The position numbers were made by a program, and so were the translations under genes. From Atriophallophorus winterbourni (taxonomy: Eukaryota > Platyhelminthes > Trematoda > Plagiorchiida > Microphallidae), in assembly GCA_013407085.1 (NCBI GenBank), contig JACCGJ010010805.1, forward strand, positions 1 through 64,000: DNA of 64,000 bases. The letters run 5' to 3'. This document shows, piece after piece, positions 11,301 through 24,100 of the stretch (its first letter is position 1; each line of letters starts with the position of its first letter). Under the pieces are notes generated by a model. The model searched no databases. It was not told the DNA's origin and saw nothing but the letters and a program-made list of their open reading frames with translations.

Positions 11301-12269
11301 GCGTGTAAATAGGTAATTATTTGTGGTTTCCGTATGTAATAATGGCTAGGAAAGCCTATTTATTTATCCGATCCATCCATAGTTTGAATAAATGTGCAAG
11401 TTGTCTTCATGTTACTGTGGTAATGTACGCTGCATGTAGGTTTGTGTTCAAATGCTGAACTATACTAATTATTTAGGAACATACGTAGTTTCAGCGGTGT
11501 GATAAATGCTAAATCTGCATTTGCTTCCAGTACATCAGTTGGTTTTGTGCTTAGATTACAAGTGCCACTAAAGTTTGATTAATTGCACTTATTCAAGCTT
11601 CGTTTTACTTGATATGCTTAAGAGAACTACGCTAGTGCTTCTAGTAAATCAATTTGTCTCTGTACTCTGGTAAAATGTACAACATCAGTGCAGCTACTAT
11701 TTAGGCTACATTTCTCTTGGTACGTGAATACTGAGATGTTTCCTGCGCTCCAAGTTTCAAAGTCCTCTTAATTAATATAAAAAGATTCATTGCGTCCCAA
11801 TCATGTTCTAATTTATTATTTAAGAACTTTCGTATTTTACGCATAGAACATTTTCTGGATTAACATGGGAAGAACACAGATTTCACCAATAAAACAAATG
11901 CTATCTGCTATTGTTTCTCTTATTCTATAGGTGTTGGTGGATCAAACTAATTTTTAAATAATAAAATAATTTGAATTGTAAGCTAAGAATCGACGCCAAG
12001 CAGCGTGAACCTAATATCGCTTTACGAATTCCACAAGCGCTCACGAATGAGCTCAACAAAATAACTGTATCAGATTTAGCCACCGAAATCAAAGAATCGC
12101 CTATAAATATTATACACCGCGTGTGTACAGTGTGATAATGGTAATGGGACGGCTTACCAATTTGCAGAACCTTGCATTTGTGTGAACTAAATAATAGTCA
12201 ATTCTTTACCGACAATTCAATTAGATCATTACAAACAATTTGTAGCTGTACACAGTCAGCTGTATAAGT
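11301..12269. other. No feature seen
   Basis: AT-rich DNA between two LINE remnants. I find no coding signal, RNA gene or clear repeat boundary. Confidence 0.4.
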
Positions 12270-12640
12270 TATCCGCTTTCAATTTTAATATCATCAGCAA
12301 AGAGAATCATCTTGCGCTAGAGCGTTTGTACTAATTCGTTGAAGTAAAACAAGACAAGTGTTTGCCCTGTGATTGAAACCTTGAGGTACGCCAGGACATG
12401 CGTCAATGACCCGTGAATGTACTCCGTTTATTCTCAAAATGTTCTTGCGCACAGTCAGGTAACATTCAAGCCATACGAGTAGCTGTCCAGGGATACGCAT
12501 CTAATGCACCTTCTGCATTAGTCGAATGTAGATCATCTCGGTTAAATGCTTTAGGCATATCCAGAGAGCAAATGTTGATACTAGTTCGTACGTCAGAAGC
12601 TTGTGTCCAGTCCACTGTATATTGAATTTTTCACAGATGG
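12270..12640 (-). pseudogene. CR1-like LINE reverse transcriptase remnant
   Basis: On the minus strand the RT middle is recognisable in shifted frames: a KAFNRDDLHS-like piece (compare KAFDKVDHS), GQLLVWLECYLTVR, then INGVHSRV and GVPQG near 12375, and LFADDIKIE near 12300. Motif order is right, but frames break repeatedly. Confidence 0.6.
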
Positions 12641-12799
12641 AGAAATTTACCAATGACGAAATGCTTTCAAATTATGTCAACTGAGCAGGTTCAACCTACC
12701 AAGATAGCACTGTTTGCGCTGGCTGGGTGATGTGTGCAGTAAAGAAAATGAAGATATTCCTTAAATTTAATGTATTTCAATTGAAACCAAAACGTAGAC

Positions 12800-13140
12800 T
12801 CTTTAGCAGACCGCAATAGCGATACAAATGCGTTTGCAAGCGATATATAAAAAGCTCGTGACAATGATCCTACAGGTTGCTATTGACCGCTCCTTTTGGA
12901 AGCATTGTGTTTATCATCGTTTGTATGTCGAGAAATTATACATAATGCTCACAACTTATAATCGTAGGTTACTCCATCTCTGTGCATCTTCCGTCGTTCA
13001 TCCGATTACTGCCTATCGCTTTTAGCGCAGTGGAAGAGAATGTTCCTCTCGAATTATTCGAAAAGCTGTGGAGCATGAAGTATTCAAGCTGTTATGATGT
13101 ACATCCATGGTAGACAAAGCGTGAAGAAGACCAACAATAA
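12800..13140 (+). pseudogene. RTE-like LINE 3' end remnant
   Basis: Resembles the better copy at 22570-23115. The stretch from CGTTTGCAAGCGATAT to TTGACCGCTCCTTTTGGAAG matches the region coding CKIDMKALDI...LALDRSHF there, and GATGTACATCCATGGTAGAC near 13096 matches its end. Heavily mutated. Confidence 0.45.
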
Positions 13141-13149
13141 CAAATTTAC

Positions 13150-15070
13150 TGCATTCTCGATTAAGTTTACTAATACGTCTATTTTCGATAGTGTTAGTTG
13201 CCTATTTTGCACAGCGATGAGAATTCCGTACAGTTACCAAACAGCTTTCCAATAAACAAAATATAAGATTACGAAAATGGGCAGCCATCCTGACTTTTCG
13301 TACCCATACAAGCTCGGTGACCAAATCCTGGATTACACAGTCAATGCAAAAGATTCAGTTGTCGGGAGTCGTAACAGTTTGAACTATGGTATACAATAGG
13401 ATCGTTAATTGTGTGATTTAGCTTACATTTTCCTTAACAATATATAAAGCCACCTACTATTGCGAAGGTTTATTTTTATAACCAAATATGAGCTAGGATA
13501 TGATCGTCAAAAGGCTACACTTCAACGAAATTTACTCGTATACGTGATACTAAGGTTGATGTTAAATTGCTTGCTTGAAATATTAGAAAATTTCTCTTTT
13601 AGTTTCGTCTATTGTTCTAGATAACACAGAGGTATCAATATCCGGGCTACGGACATCACTACAGTTGTTCAAGACTTTGGATTTCGGATCTCATTGACTT
13701 CGTCATTTGTCTCGTCAATACTAGTGTCCGTGAATGATTGCTTCAATTTTTTCTAGGTCAACGAGTGAAAGCTGACAAACATTGGCCGCTAATCGAAACA
13801 CTCGGGTCATCGGTCCAAGAATAAACAACGTAACTTAACACTTTGCACACCAACACATCGATTGCAATTAGATTCACTCCTGATTTCAAACTTTCCAACG
13901 CGTTAATACAGGAATCTTACAACACAGGAGAAAGAAAATTGATAACACGCGTTCATTAGGCTCAAGTCAAGTAACTAAACGCATATAATCAAATGAACAA
14001 CCACAACAAATCATGAAAAATCTATGTCATGATTTCCAATTTGATCTGATTCGTTAGTCGATTTCGTGCAAACAGGTACAATTTGAGCCCTCGGCAGACA
14101 AGGCTCTTTCAACCATCCTTGACAAATCGCATATCGTTCAATTGTGTCTGACGGTGTCCGTCTCCGTATGCTTTTAAGGATATTGAAGCTTTAAACGTTA
14201 GCATGCAATGCTCCACAAACCGAGATCATAATGTGTGCACACGATTTTCGTCCTCAGAAAACTTCTGTGCATCCTGCTCTAGTGTTATATCGGAGGTTGG
14301 TGTTCTGAAAAGCATTAGCCCTCATAAGTGATACAATATGCATCCGAAACCTATGCTAACAATACTTTTTCAATGAGGCTGTTGAAGCCCTCTATCATAA
14401 TATCAAAACGTTCACAATTCACATGTAAAAACCTGGAAAAGCTGTTAAAAAGTATATGAATTGTATTAATTTAAATAAACTGTGGAGACTCTATGTTCAC
14501 AACAGAATCTAGAAGTGATGTTTCACATCGCGGGATAGCAGTTGTGAGCAAATGTCATGGAGCTTCAAATAACAATCCTTACCCTACAAGGAAGAAATAA
14601 ACAAACATCTACATGATAGCAACGTATCAGCAGGTTTGATACGTTCGTAGAATAGAAGTATATAATCATGTTTAAATTAATAAGAAAGGCTCCAAGGTTA
14701 TTCACGGAACATTAGGTTGCTATAATAGACTAGCACAAAAGCATAGCCATCAATTTTTTATATTTGTCTAGCGTTGCGCGTCTGCAAGGCGTTCCACATT
14801 GGTTCAAATATGATAAACTAATTAAAAAAGTTTTGTCAAACAATTTTTATTTAAATTTTGCCACTCGTTGTTCAATACAGCCATTAAATATAGGTTTAAC
14901 TTCAATGTTTTCGGGAAAAACAAAGTATATTGAGAATCGTGATGGCAAATTGTACTTTAAAGTGTTTAAGTGGTACACACTTAAATTGATAAAACAAAAT
15001 TTGCACTTTCAAATGTGCTCATGCCCCCCTTTATTTACTTTTCTCACACATTTTGTAATCTAAGGTCAAC
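13150..15070. other. No gene seen; sequence upstream of the MEG
   Basis: No domain-bearing frame. A 100-codon frame at 14764-15063 has no ATG at its start and no database-like motif; I treat it as chance. Distal promoter elements of the MEG may lie here. Confidence 0.4.
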
Positions 15071-15077
15071 CAACCAG

Positions 15078-15084
15078 TATAAAA
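15078..15084 (+). promoter_or_regulatory. TATA box of the micro-exon gene
   Basis: TATAAAA lies 60 bases before the start codon at 15138, leaving room for a start site near 15108 and a 30-base 5' UTR. No other good TATA box lies closer. Confidence 0.55.
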
Positions 15085-15137
15085 CCAGTGATAAATTCAC
15101 CCAACATTAATCTTACTATCGTAATATTAAATTCAGC

Positions 15138-18100
15138 ATGCTTAAACTCAACACTCTATCCGTATTTTGCGCCATTCTAATTGTCGGTAAGTGCTAGAAA
15201 TTCATAAAAATTGTGACTTCAAATCTTTTGATAATAACGTTATTTTAATTTGTTCATTTCTTACAGTCACTGAAGCACGAAAAAAGTATGTGTGACTTCA
15301 ATGAATCGTCATTTCCCTATAATTGCAGTGCGTTTTATTAATTGCCAATCCGATCGAGTTCATCTAACTTCAATGAGATTCCGCTAGAAAACATTTCGGT
15401 ATTAGTTTGGTGATTTTCCAAAAATTTAAATTTGATTTCGAGATTCCTAATACTTAGTTATTCATCAAAGCACTCAGTAAGAATTTTTTCCGTTTTTTAT
15501 ATTTAACATGAATCTTGGAGTATGAAATTTGGCCAGATATTCAATATTGAAATTTGAAGTTGCATATTATATTACAAACGTTTGTCACACCTTTATTTGT
15601 AAGACGCCGAATGTCAGCTATATATGAAAACGGTGAATGTTTGAAATGTTTGTTTAGGTCTGCTTATGAGTTCATCATGTGAATAAATAGAGATATAAAA
15701 GATAAAGCTTGATCGGTATAATGAGTGTTTGTTTTTATAAATCTAAAAGACGATATTTTTGTAGTCAATAATTAGTTGGAACATTTTAAAGAGAAAATTT
15801 GTTAAACCCTTCAAATAAATGTTTTCCTGACTGTTTGTTCGAAGATGTAGTGAAAAATCCATGGTCGGATATGTTACACTATAAACGGTATGCATACACC
15901 GTCATCCATGGTATTATAAATTGCTTTATACAAATTAACACTATGTTTAATTGATAAAATTGCTAATTTTTCAGTTTGTTCGAAACGCCGAAAATATTAA
16001 TGGTGTAAAAGAATATTTTGTCTCATTTTTAGTGAAACACGTCAATTATTGAGGGGACGAGATGCGTGAGTTTTCTTAAATTTTGTGAACATTTACCTCC
16101 ATGTTCAACAACTAATTACGTTCAAATGAATTTTCACAGATTTGAATTAACTAAAAAGCTGTATGTCGTAAATTTTGTTATCTGTTTCACCGAAATGCAT
16201 TTAGATTTATTTTGATTTTATTTGCAATACTGAAATAATAATATCAATGTTGTTCATAATAATCTTCATAATAACCATAATTATAATTTCCTCTATGTAT
16301 TAAATTCGGAGCTGCTATTGTGAGTTGTATCAAGGCAATCGCGCGTTTTACAGCGAATAGATAAATGTTTAGCACGCATGATTTTTGATATCGAATTGTA
16401 AAAGTCTTCATATATTGTGGTGCTCAGATCCCACTTATTTGAACACAACCGGTTTCTGGTTGTTTCCTGTTGTCAGTTTGAGACAGTGAGATCACCATTT
16501 TCGAGCCTTGTAAACATGTAGCCGAAAAAGCATATTTTTTCAAAGTAAACTTATTAAAACCTTTCAAATCTTCCTGATGTACATTTCTTTCTTTCCAGTA
16601 TTACAGTTCAACACGAATTGTAAGTATTCTGCAATTTATTATCCGTTTAAGTGCCTTCTGTCTCCATGGAGCTAGTTCGATATATATTTCTTTTCAATAT
16701 AGGAAACTAGATTTCAATGGAAGGCGTTTCGTAATTGTTTATTATATATTTAATTATATTGATCCACAAGTCAACATTATTTGACACAACAACTGTGCAA
16801 TAATTCTTAGGGAATCTTAAAGTTCCACATTTAATTTAGTACATTCAATAACAAAAGATATTCGGCATCCGTTACCTTATCATATGCATATATAAATCTT
16901 CCGAGGCTTACATTATTTCGGGTGTAGAAAGACATTCAACTTAAAGCCAGACAACACAATTATTTCGACGGGCGAATAAAAACAAAACTTAGCTTCATCA
17001 TTTTGCAAAATCCTAATGAGTACCTTCGATTTGAACAAACGAACGCCAATATGATTTTGTAATATGGCATATGAATCAAATTCATGATTTCGAATTTATT
17101 TAGTCAGCGAATGTATACACAAAGAGAAACGAATTTTTGCGGCGCGGTTTATGTAGTAGCATGTAATGACAAAAGCACTGTTGCCGTGAAAAAAATAAAT
17201 TCTTAAGCTTGCAATGAAAAATGATAAGAAATACTTCGTAGTCGTTACCTTGATAAAGGCTTCATGTGATCACTGAGCTGTGGTAACCAGCCAATTAAAA
17301 ATAAGAATAAGATTACAAAGCACATTGTTAATCAAAGAACAGATAATGTTTCAATTTTATGAAAGTACACTTTTTAGAATGATGCATTTTTCAATCAAGA
17401 GGATTATTCTTTTCCTACAACAATGAAAACGAATCAGAATTATTGACATCCTGGACATAAAAAATAATCCGTTACACAAAATATTAAAAAGAAAGTTCCC
17501 TAAGATTATGCTTCACCACATTTTTTGTAATAAAGTCATTTTCATTTTCGAATGCTTAGTTACAAACGCGTCGTATCATAATCTTACGCCTTAATTACAG
17601 CTCTGAAAAATGGAATGCAATGTGAGTTGCAACAAAAGACTAGAAGTAAAATAAAATGTGAATTAATATTCATTCAATACATTATCATTTGATATAATAG
17701 CGTATTGTTATGTAGCATATTATTTTAATACCAAATGTATTAATAGACTGCGCAGTATGAATAAATAAATTATTATTATCATCATGGCGAAGATCTTGTT
17801 GCATTGACCAAGAAAATGACCAAGAGATGGAGTATGATAAACAGTGTAACGAATCGACATAACATTTCGATTTTTCTATAATAATACGGCATTGATTAGA
17901 GTGCAAGTGCGGACACATTGCTCTATCAAGTTTACATCTTGAAATCAGAGATCCGGAGATAAATGCTTTGCAATACGATGCACTTTCTGAAATCAAAATG
18001 AATAAAAATAAATCTTGATAGTTTTGCCTCTCTTCTGATCTACATTTTGGTTTGGAAGTTGATTAATTAGGTAGAATAAAATAAATGTTATTATGTATCA

Positions 18101-21100
18101 TTATGTTTTCATATTGTTCCGAATATTTTATATATGAAAACGGTAATCGAACGCAGTTTATATTGTAAACATGTAACGTCTAAAGTTTTCGGTAATAATC
18201 ATATTTCAGTCAATTTCTATATCACTTGTTATTCCCGAATAACCACTAGTGAATCAATCTACAATATTCTTCTAATCTGTTTCCAGGAAAGCGAAGGTGT
18301 ATGCACTGTGAGTCATTGGTAACTCACTAATTATAATCTGTAGATATTTTCGGACCCTGTTATAACAAGCAAATTGTTTCTGTGAAATCGTCCCGCAACA
18401 TATTTTATAGTTACTTTAGATGTATCATTAAGGCATACTAAATCATATTTATATTCATTCATTAACAAAATTGCTATAATTAACATTTTCCGTTCAATCC
18501 ACAGTACCAGAAATTCACATTTGTGAGTTATTATTTCATCACGCATATTTTACTTGTCAATATTGAGTTGGTATCTGTGGCGTGGCTGTCAGCATGAATA
18601 CTCATTGTCCAATCAGAATGCAGTAGCTGTCAGTGTGTCGATCTCTGTATTGTAATTCCTATGATGATTCATATGTTTGTTGACGTGTAGTGAATACACA
18701 TGTGTCGCTCTGATCTTGACTTTTCTACAGTATCAAGTGAACAATTTGTGCTTATCTGATTCACAAGAATCTGGGTAAACTTAAATTGCTCAATAATTAC
18801 GTAAATTAAACACAACTCCTTTTCGAGTGGTAATTAAATTAGTTCAGCTTTATCGATATATGCATTTCAGCGACGTATTAACAACTTACGCTTGTATGTT
18901 ATTATTAGGAACGCAGGTAATGATATGGATATATCTCCAAGCATGCAAGAATTACTATGTGCAAAATCAAACAGCAAGATACTCTTTCACATGCACGAGA
19001 GTAGACAATTAAATTTATTACATGAAATTTTGCTACAACCAGAAAAATAATAACCGCAGTGCAAATGAATACTAATTTAGATGCCCCCACATTCGAACTT
19101 TCAGTAACTTGAAATTTTAAGTTTGAAATTTTAAAGTTAGATACTTTAAATCAAATGCTCCTCAAAGAAAAAATAATATTAAAATCTACCGATAATTTGG
19201 CATTTTAGAATAAATCTGCACCGCATAAAAAATTTAATTTTTTTGTTTATTCGCATTTAGTTTGAAGGCGGAAAATTCGCAGTGAGTTTCATTTCGTGGA
19301 ATTTAATCATGCCGAAATTTTCGAATAACATGAGTTTATATAAATCCTCTGCTCAGCTGTCAAATTTCCCTTAAACATAGATAGATGATTGAGTGCAACA
19401 AAATATCTAAATTTATTAACAAAAATATAACTATTTGTTGCTGAATATGATGTCTTGTTATTTAAAGAATATCTGTTTCCTATTTAAACTGTTATTTCGA
19501 AGTCCAGTGATGTGTTCATTATTTACAAAGGTATTTCGCAAATTATGTACGTTTTATATTATTTCCTCTTACAGAATTGATGAACTTTATAAACGGTAAC
19601 TATATTATCCACTACATTAAACTAAGAGACATCTTTATGGATTAGTTAATCAATGTCGCATACATGTCACATTTCAGATTTTCTAATAGAGCAACCACGT
19701 AAGTATACAAAATTTCCTGTGAAATTACAATACAAAATGATGTAACAAAAGTTTGAATATTTTGTCCATACTTTTATACTCATAACACAGCGATAAAGAA
19801 AATGTGAAATTGTGAGTTTTCTAGTTGCAGTAATTAGAAATACTTGAAAAGATACCTTGGCAAATGTTCATAAAAAGATCTAATATTCGAAATCAACAGA
19901 TAATTGTCGATTCGAAAACGAAATTAAATTTAATTTCTCGATCATTAATTGTTTAACTATTCCAACTACATTTTTCAGAATGGAAATGCAGAAAGACTTG
20001 TGAGTATCCAATTTCATCCATCCACATTTACTCTTCATTCGACAATCTGTATTATGAATTACCGATAAATATTCACCGTACATGGTATATGTAGCAAAAC
20101 CGTAATAGTAGGCTTAGCTTTAATCTTCACCCAGAACATTTCAACAGCAAGTGTCTTCAAAGAAATCAAAATAACATTAGAAATCTTTCGTGAAATTCTT
20201 ACGTACATTACACATAATAACCACAAGCACAACGCCTGTGGTCATAAATAATAGCGAATATGTTATCTAAAATTTGGTTAAAAGTTTGAAACTAATTATA
20301 TTCTGTTTACAGTATAAATTCGGAAGTAAATAAGTGAGTTCTCATCGATTTAGACACTGCAAATTTACAATGCGGACTGTAATTTCTCAATCATTTTTAA
20401 CGACGAAGTGTAAATAACAGATTTTTGTTAAAACATATTCGCTACTATAGGAAGGTATTTTGCGAACATAATATTTCAGTCCGTTAGATAAAATTTGACT
20501 TAAACAAATCAATTATGGCAACATGCACATAATTATGCTACGCGTATTCTAAAATTGACAAGCTGTGGTTAAATAAGTAACAAAGATTGATAGGGTAATT
20601 TACGAGTGGTCTTGCAACAATCAGTAATTAGTACGATTTTGCCTGAAGTTGCTGTGGAATTGTTTGAGAATCGATATAAGTTTCCTACGCGCATCTCATG
20701 ATTGAATACTCGATAAAACTGTCAAAATTCTCATATCCCGAACATAAAATAACGAAGAAATTCGGTAAATTATCAGACAATTTTGAAAAAATGATATTGG
20801 AATATATTATTTTGTCTTTGATGTTTCATCGGTCCGGATTGCGTGATCAAAACGTGGAGCATACGAAACACATTATATAAGTTATGTAATGGGAAAAGTT
20901 TGTGACCGATCGGGGAATCATAATCATGAAATTGATATATACGCAATTCTTATATAAAATCAACTGCAGAGGTTGTTCGGGAGTATATATCGGGCAAACA
21001 TCCAGAGAACTCAGTACTAGGATAAGTGAACACAAAATTCGAATTGATAAGCAGCCACGCAATTCCAGTGAATATCAATCACTGATAAGAGACTCAGCAC

Positions 21101-24100
21101 TAGCTGAACACGTGCTGGACACAGGTCACAGCGTTGATCTTGACAATGTAAAAGTGATAAGGCGGGGAATAAAACCATATATTGAACGAGTTCACGCTGA
21201 AGCGGTTGAGATAACAAAGGCCGGTAAGAATGCAGTCAATGAGGTGGATGGGGCTGATATCTCCACAATCTGGCGTCCGGTTCTGCAGCGGATAAACATT
21301 AACATGCATGACCCCTAGTGCGCACACCGAGCTAATCGGTCAGCAGATGTCATTCACACCTGCCAAGACTAGAACAATTAAGGGATTATACAACACGTAG
21401 GGGGTTGCGTCAGTTGATATTGAACGCGCCTGTTCTTCTTAACGAGCGCAGAACCCAACATGGACTGTGCAGTTCTTAACCAGCTTATGATGGGTCAAGT
21501 GAATGTAATTTAAGCTCGATCTCTGTTCGTACTGACACCCTCGGTCTGACGAAGCTTCTGTGTCAGAAGCGAAACGTTACCCATAAACTACTCTCACCGA
21601 TTCATTACAAACTTCATTTTTTCATGATATTAGTGTTTCCTAAACCATAACTGTTTTAGTAACACTGCACCACATGTACTATCATGAAACCGGAATCTTT
21701 CAAACAATTCATCAGCATACTTTTTCATTGCAGGCTGGTACTTTTCACATTATGTTTAAAATTTCTTTGCATTTTGCTAATCGGTTGATGATTTCATAAC
21801 CTTGATTTAGAATCTCTGAAAAGGGAAACTTGTAAGTCAATTTATATTGAATGAAGTTAATTCCATTGTCTCAAATGTGTTAGAATTGCTCCATTTTAGA
21901 AATAATTTGTCTAGATTAAACAATACATCCTTATTCGATTGACTTTAAATACGCTTTAACGTTTTCGTAGTTACCATCAAATTCTTCTTAGACAGGTCGA
22001 CTTATGATACACTTCAGTAATCATTAATCTAATTCCATGATATCATATTAGCCTCATATACTAATTTATCGCAGATATCAATCCACGTGATGCAAATTCA
22101 TAACGATTTATCGCTTGATAGTGCGCTTGTAACATCCGCAAACTTATAAGTATCATTTTATTTGACACATACGTTATGTTTTACGTTTTATATCCACTAG
22201 ATCATGGCGCTAGAGAATAAAAAATTTCCATGTTTATTAGTTTTTATTTGTTTTGACATGAAAATTTAAGGCATCAATCGAAATCGTTTATTTTTTATAC
22301 CAGCGTTTATTTAAATACAGAGTAAGCGTTTGTCATTAGATTACATTTTCTCTTTTTTCTCATTGTCATACGTTATAACATGCTAGATTCTGAAAACTGA
22401 AAATTTAGTTAGTATATTGGCAAATAATAATGTCTAATTCAAATATTCGCGGACTTACTGACTCGGTATACCGACTAAAATTGATTAGCGAATTTTCCTC
22501 CAAACTTTCACCCACGACATTACAATAAATTTCATTTATCAAGCTTTTAAAATACTACATGTAAAATGATGCGTACGTGTAAGTCGGTTTACAGAGCATG
22601 TTCACCCTATTGCGACAGCGCCGCCTGCGGTGACTTGGTCATGTTTACGGAATGGAAAATGATCGTTTTCCGAAAGATCTACTCTATGGTTAGTTGCAAT
22701 TAGGAAGTCAACCTTTGGGCAGAACGCACTTGCGGTACACAGGCGTTTGCAAAATAGATATGAAAGCTCTTGACATTGACCCGGCAAATTGGGAAAAACT
22801 TGCTCTTGACCGCTCACATTTTAGTCATTGTGTAAAGCGTCGTCTGCAAGCTGAAGAGGAGCACATACAGCTCTTGGCTGCGGAACGCAGATCACGCCGA
22901 CAGCGTGCAACTGATGAAATACAACCCTGGTCTGACAATCGGTGCCAGTGCTGCGGGAGAGATTGTTACTCCGGAATCGGACATTTTATTCATTCCAAAA
23001 GCTGTAGAACATCAAAATTCATGTGATTGTGACGTACATCCATGGTCGACATCGACCGAAGGAGGCCAACAACAACATGTATGTCGCATGTCACATTGTA
23101 AGGAATGCTAGAGGCCGTATATTTATGATTTTTCCGTAGACACCACAATATTGAGTTGTTCGTTTGTTCTCATCACACAAAAAACAATCGAAATCTGCAT
23201 GCCGAAATGAAGAGTAAACTTGTGTTATATAAATCGACTGCTGGGTACGTTTAACAATACCAATAATTTTTAATCACAATACCATGCAATGTGCATATGA
23301 ATGTGGTAAACACAGGGATTTGAAGAAATATTCGGGATTCAAGAATCAAGAATCAAGAATCAAGATTTTATGGTGATAAAAAGCTAATGCTTTACATGTA
23401 CCATTGGATGACAACTATTGCAAAAAGAAAAATTTAATCAAAATCACATTGTTAATATTTTTCTGGGTTCATGATGCTTCAATACACCGGGCCAAATTCA
23501 GGGTTTTGTTTGACGTATGCATCCAATTTCGATTTGAAAACACCAATTGTCGTTGCATTCACAACATCTTGCGGTAGCGCATTCCATAGAAAGCAGATAC
23601 GCACAGAGAAGAAATAGCGACGACAATCAAGTCTTGAGTGCGGTATTTCGAGGCAACACGAGTGACTGCGTGTATTTCGAGGGGAGTTTACTTTTATTAG
23701 TTCGCTAAGCGGATGGTTTTCGATCCGCAGTATCTTGTAAGCCAGAATCAGGTCGATCCTCATTCGCCTTCGTGTAAAATCACGCAAACCAAGGATGGCC
23801 ATTCGGTCTTGATACGGGACCCGCTGCATCCCTTCAACTAACTTTGTAGCTTTGTGGTATATTCGATCCAGGATCTCGATGTCTTTGCGCAACCACGGTG
23901 CCCAGGCTGGGATCAAATAATCCATAGTTGGATGGATGTAAGTATTTAAAATTCGAGGAATTGTTTTGGGTGAGAACCGTCCGAAAATTCTTCTCAGAAT
24001 TCCTAATATACCACAAGCCCGATTAAACACTTTTCTACAATGCATACTCGGTTTCAGGTTATTAGTTATCCAAATTCCGAGGTCCTTTTCAGCGGTGGTC

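Larger units (their letters stand above)
20885..21640 (+). mobile_element. 5'-truncated Penelope-like element in MEG intron
   Basis: Contains the C-terminal GIY-YIG domain (frame 20902-21318) followed by a PLE terminal repeat with a hammerhead motif (21541-21583). The RT is absent. It sits between MEG exons 20313-20333 and 21811-21831, in the same orientation as the gene, and leaves both flanking splice sites intact. Confidence 0.75.

Noticed and set aside
14764..15063. 99-codon frame just before the MEG TATA box
   Set aside because: No ATG at its start, low-complexity composition, ends at the promoter; probably chance.
15975..16002. Possible micro-exon with an excellent acceptor (CTAATTTTTCAG)
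   Set aside because: It is 28 nt long before GTGTAA; inclusion shifts the frame and the next exon would begin with TGA. Perhaps a decayed exon.
16703..16730. Possible micro-exon between AG and GTAATT
   Set aside because: 28 nt, not divisible by three, breaking the otherwise constant phase; donor weak.
18871..18893. Possible micro-exon between TGCATTTCAG and GTATGT
   Set aside because: Good splice sites but 23 nt, so it shifts the frame. Left out of the gene model, though a one-off splice choice or mutation is possible.
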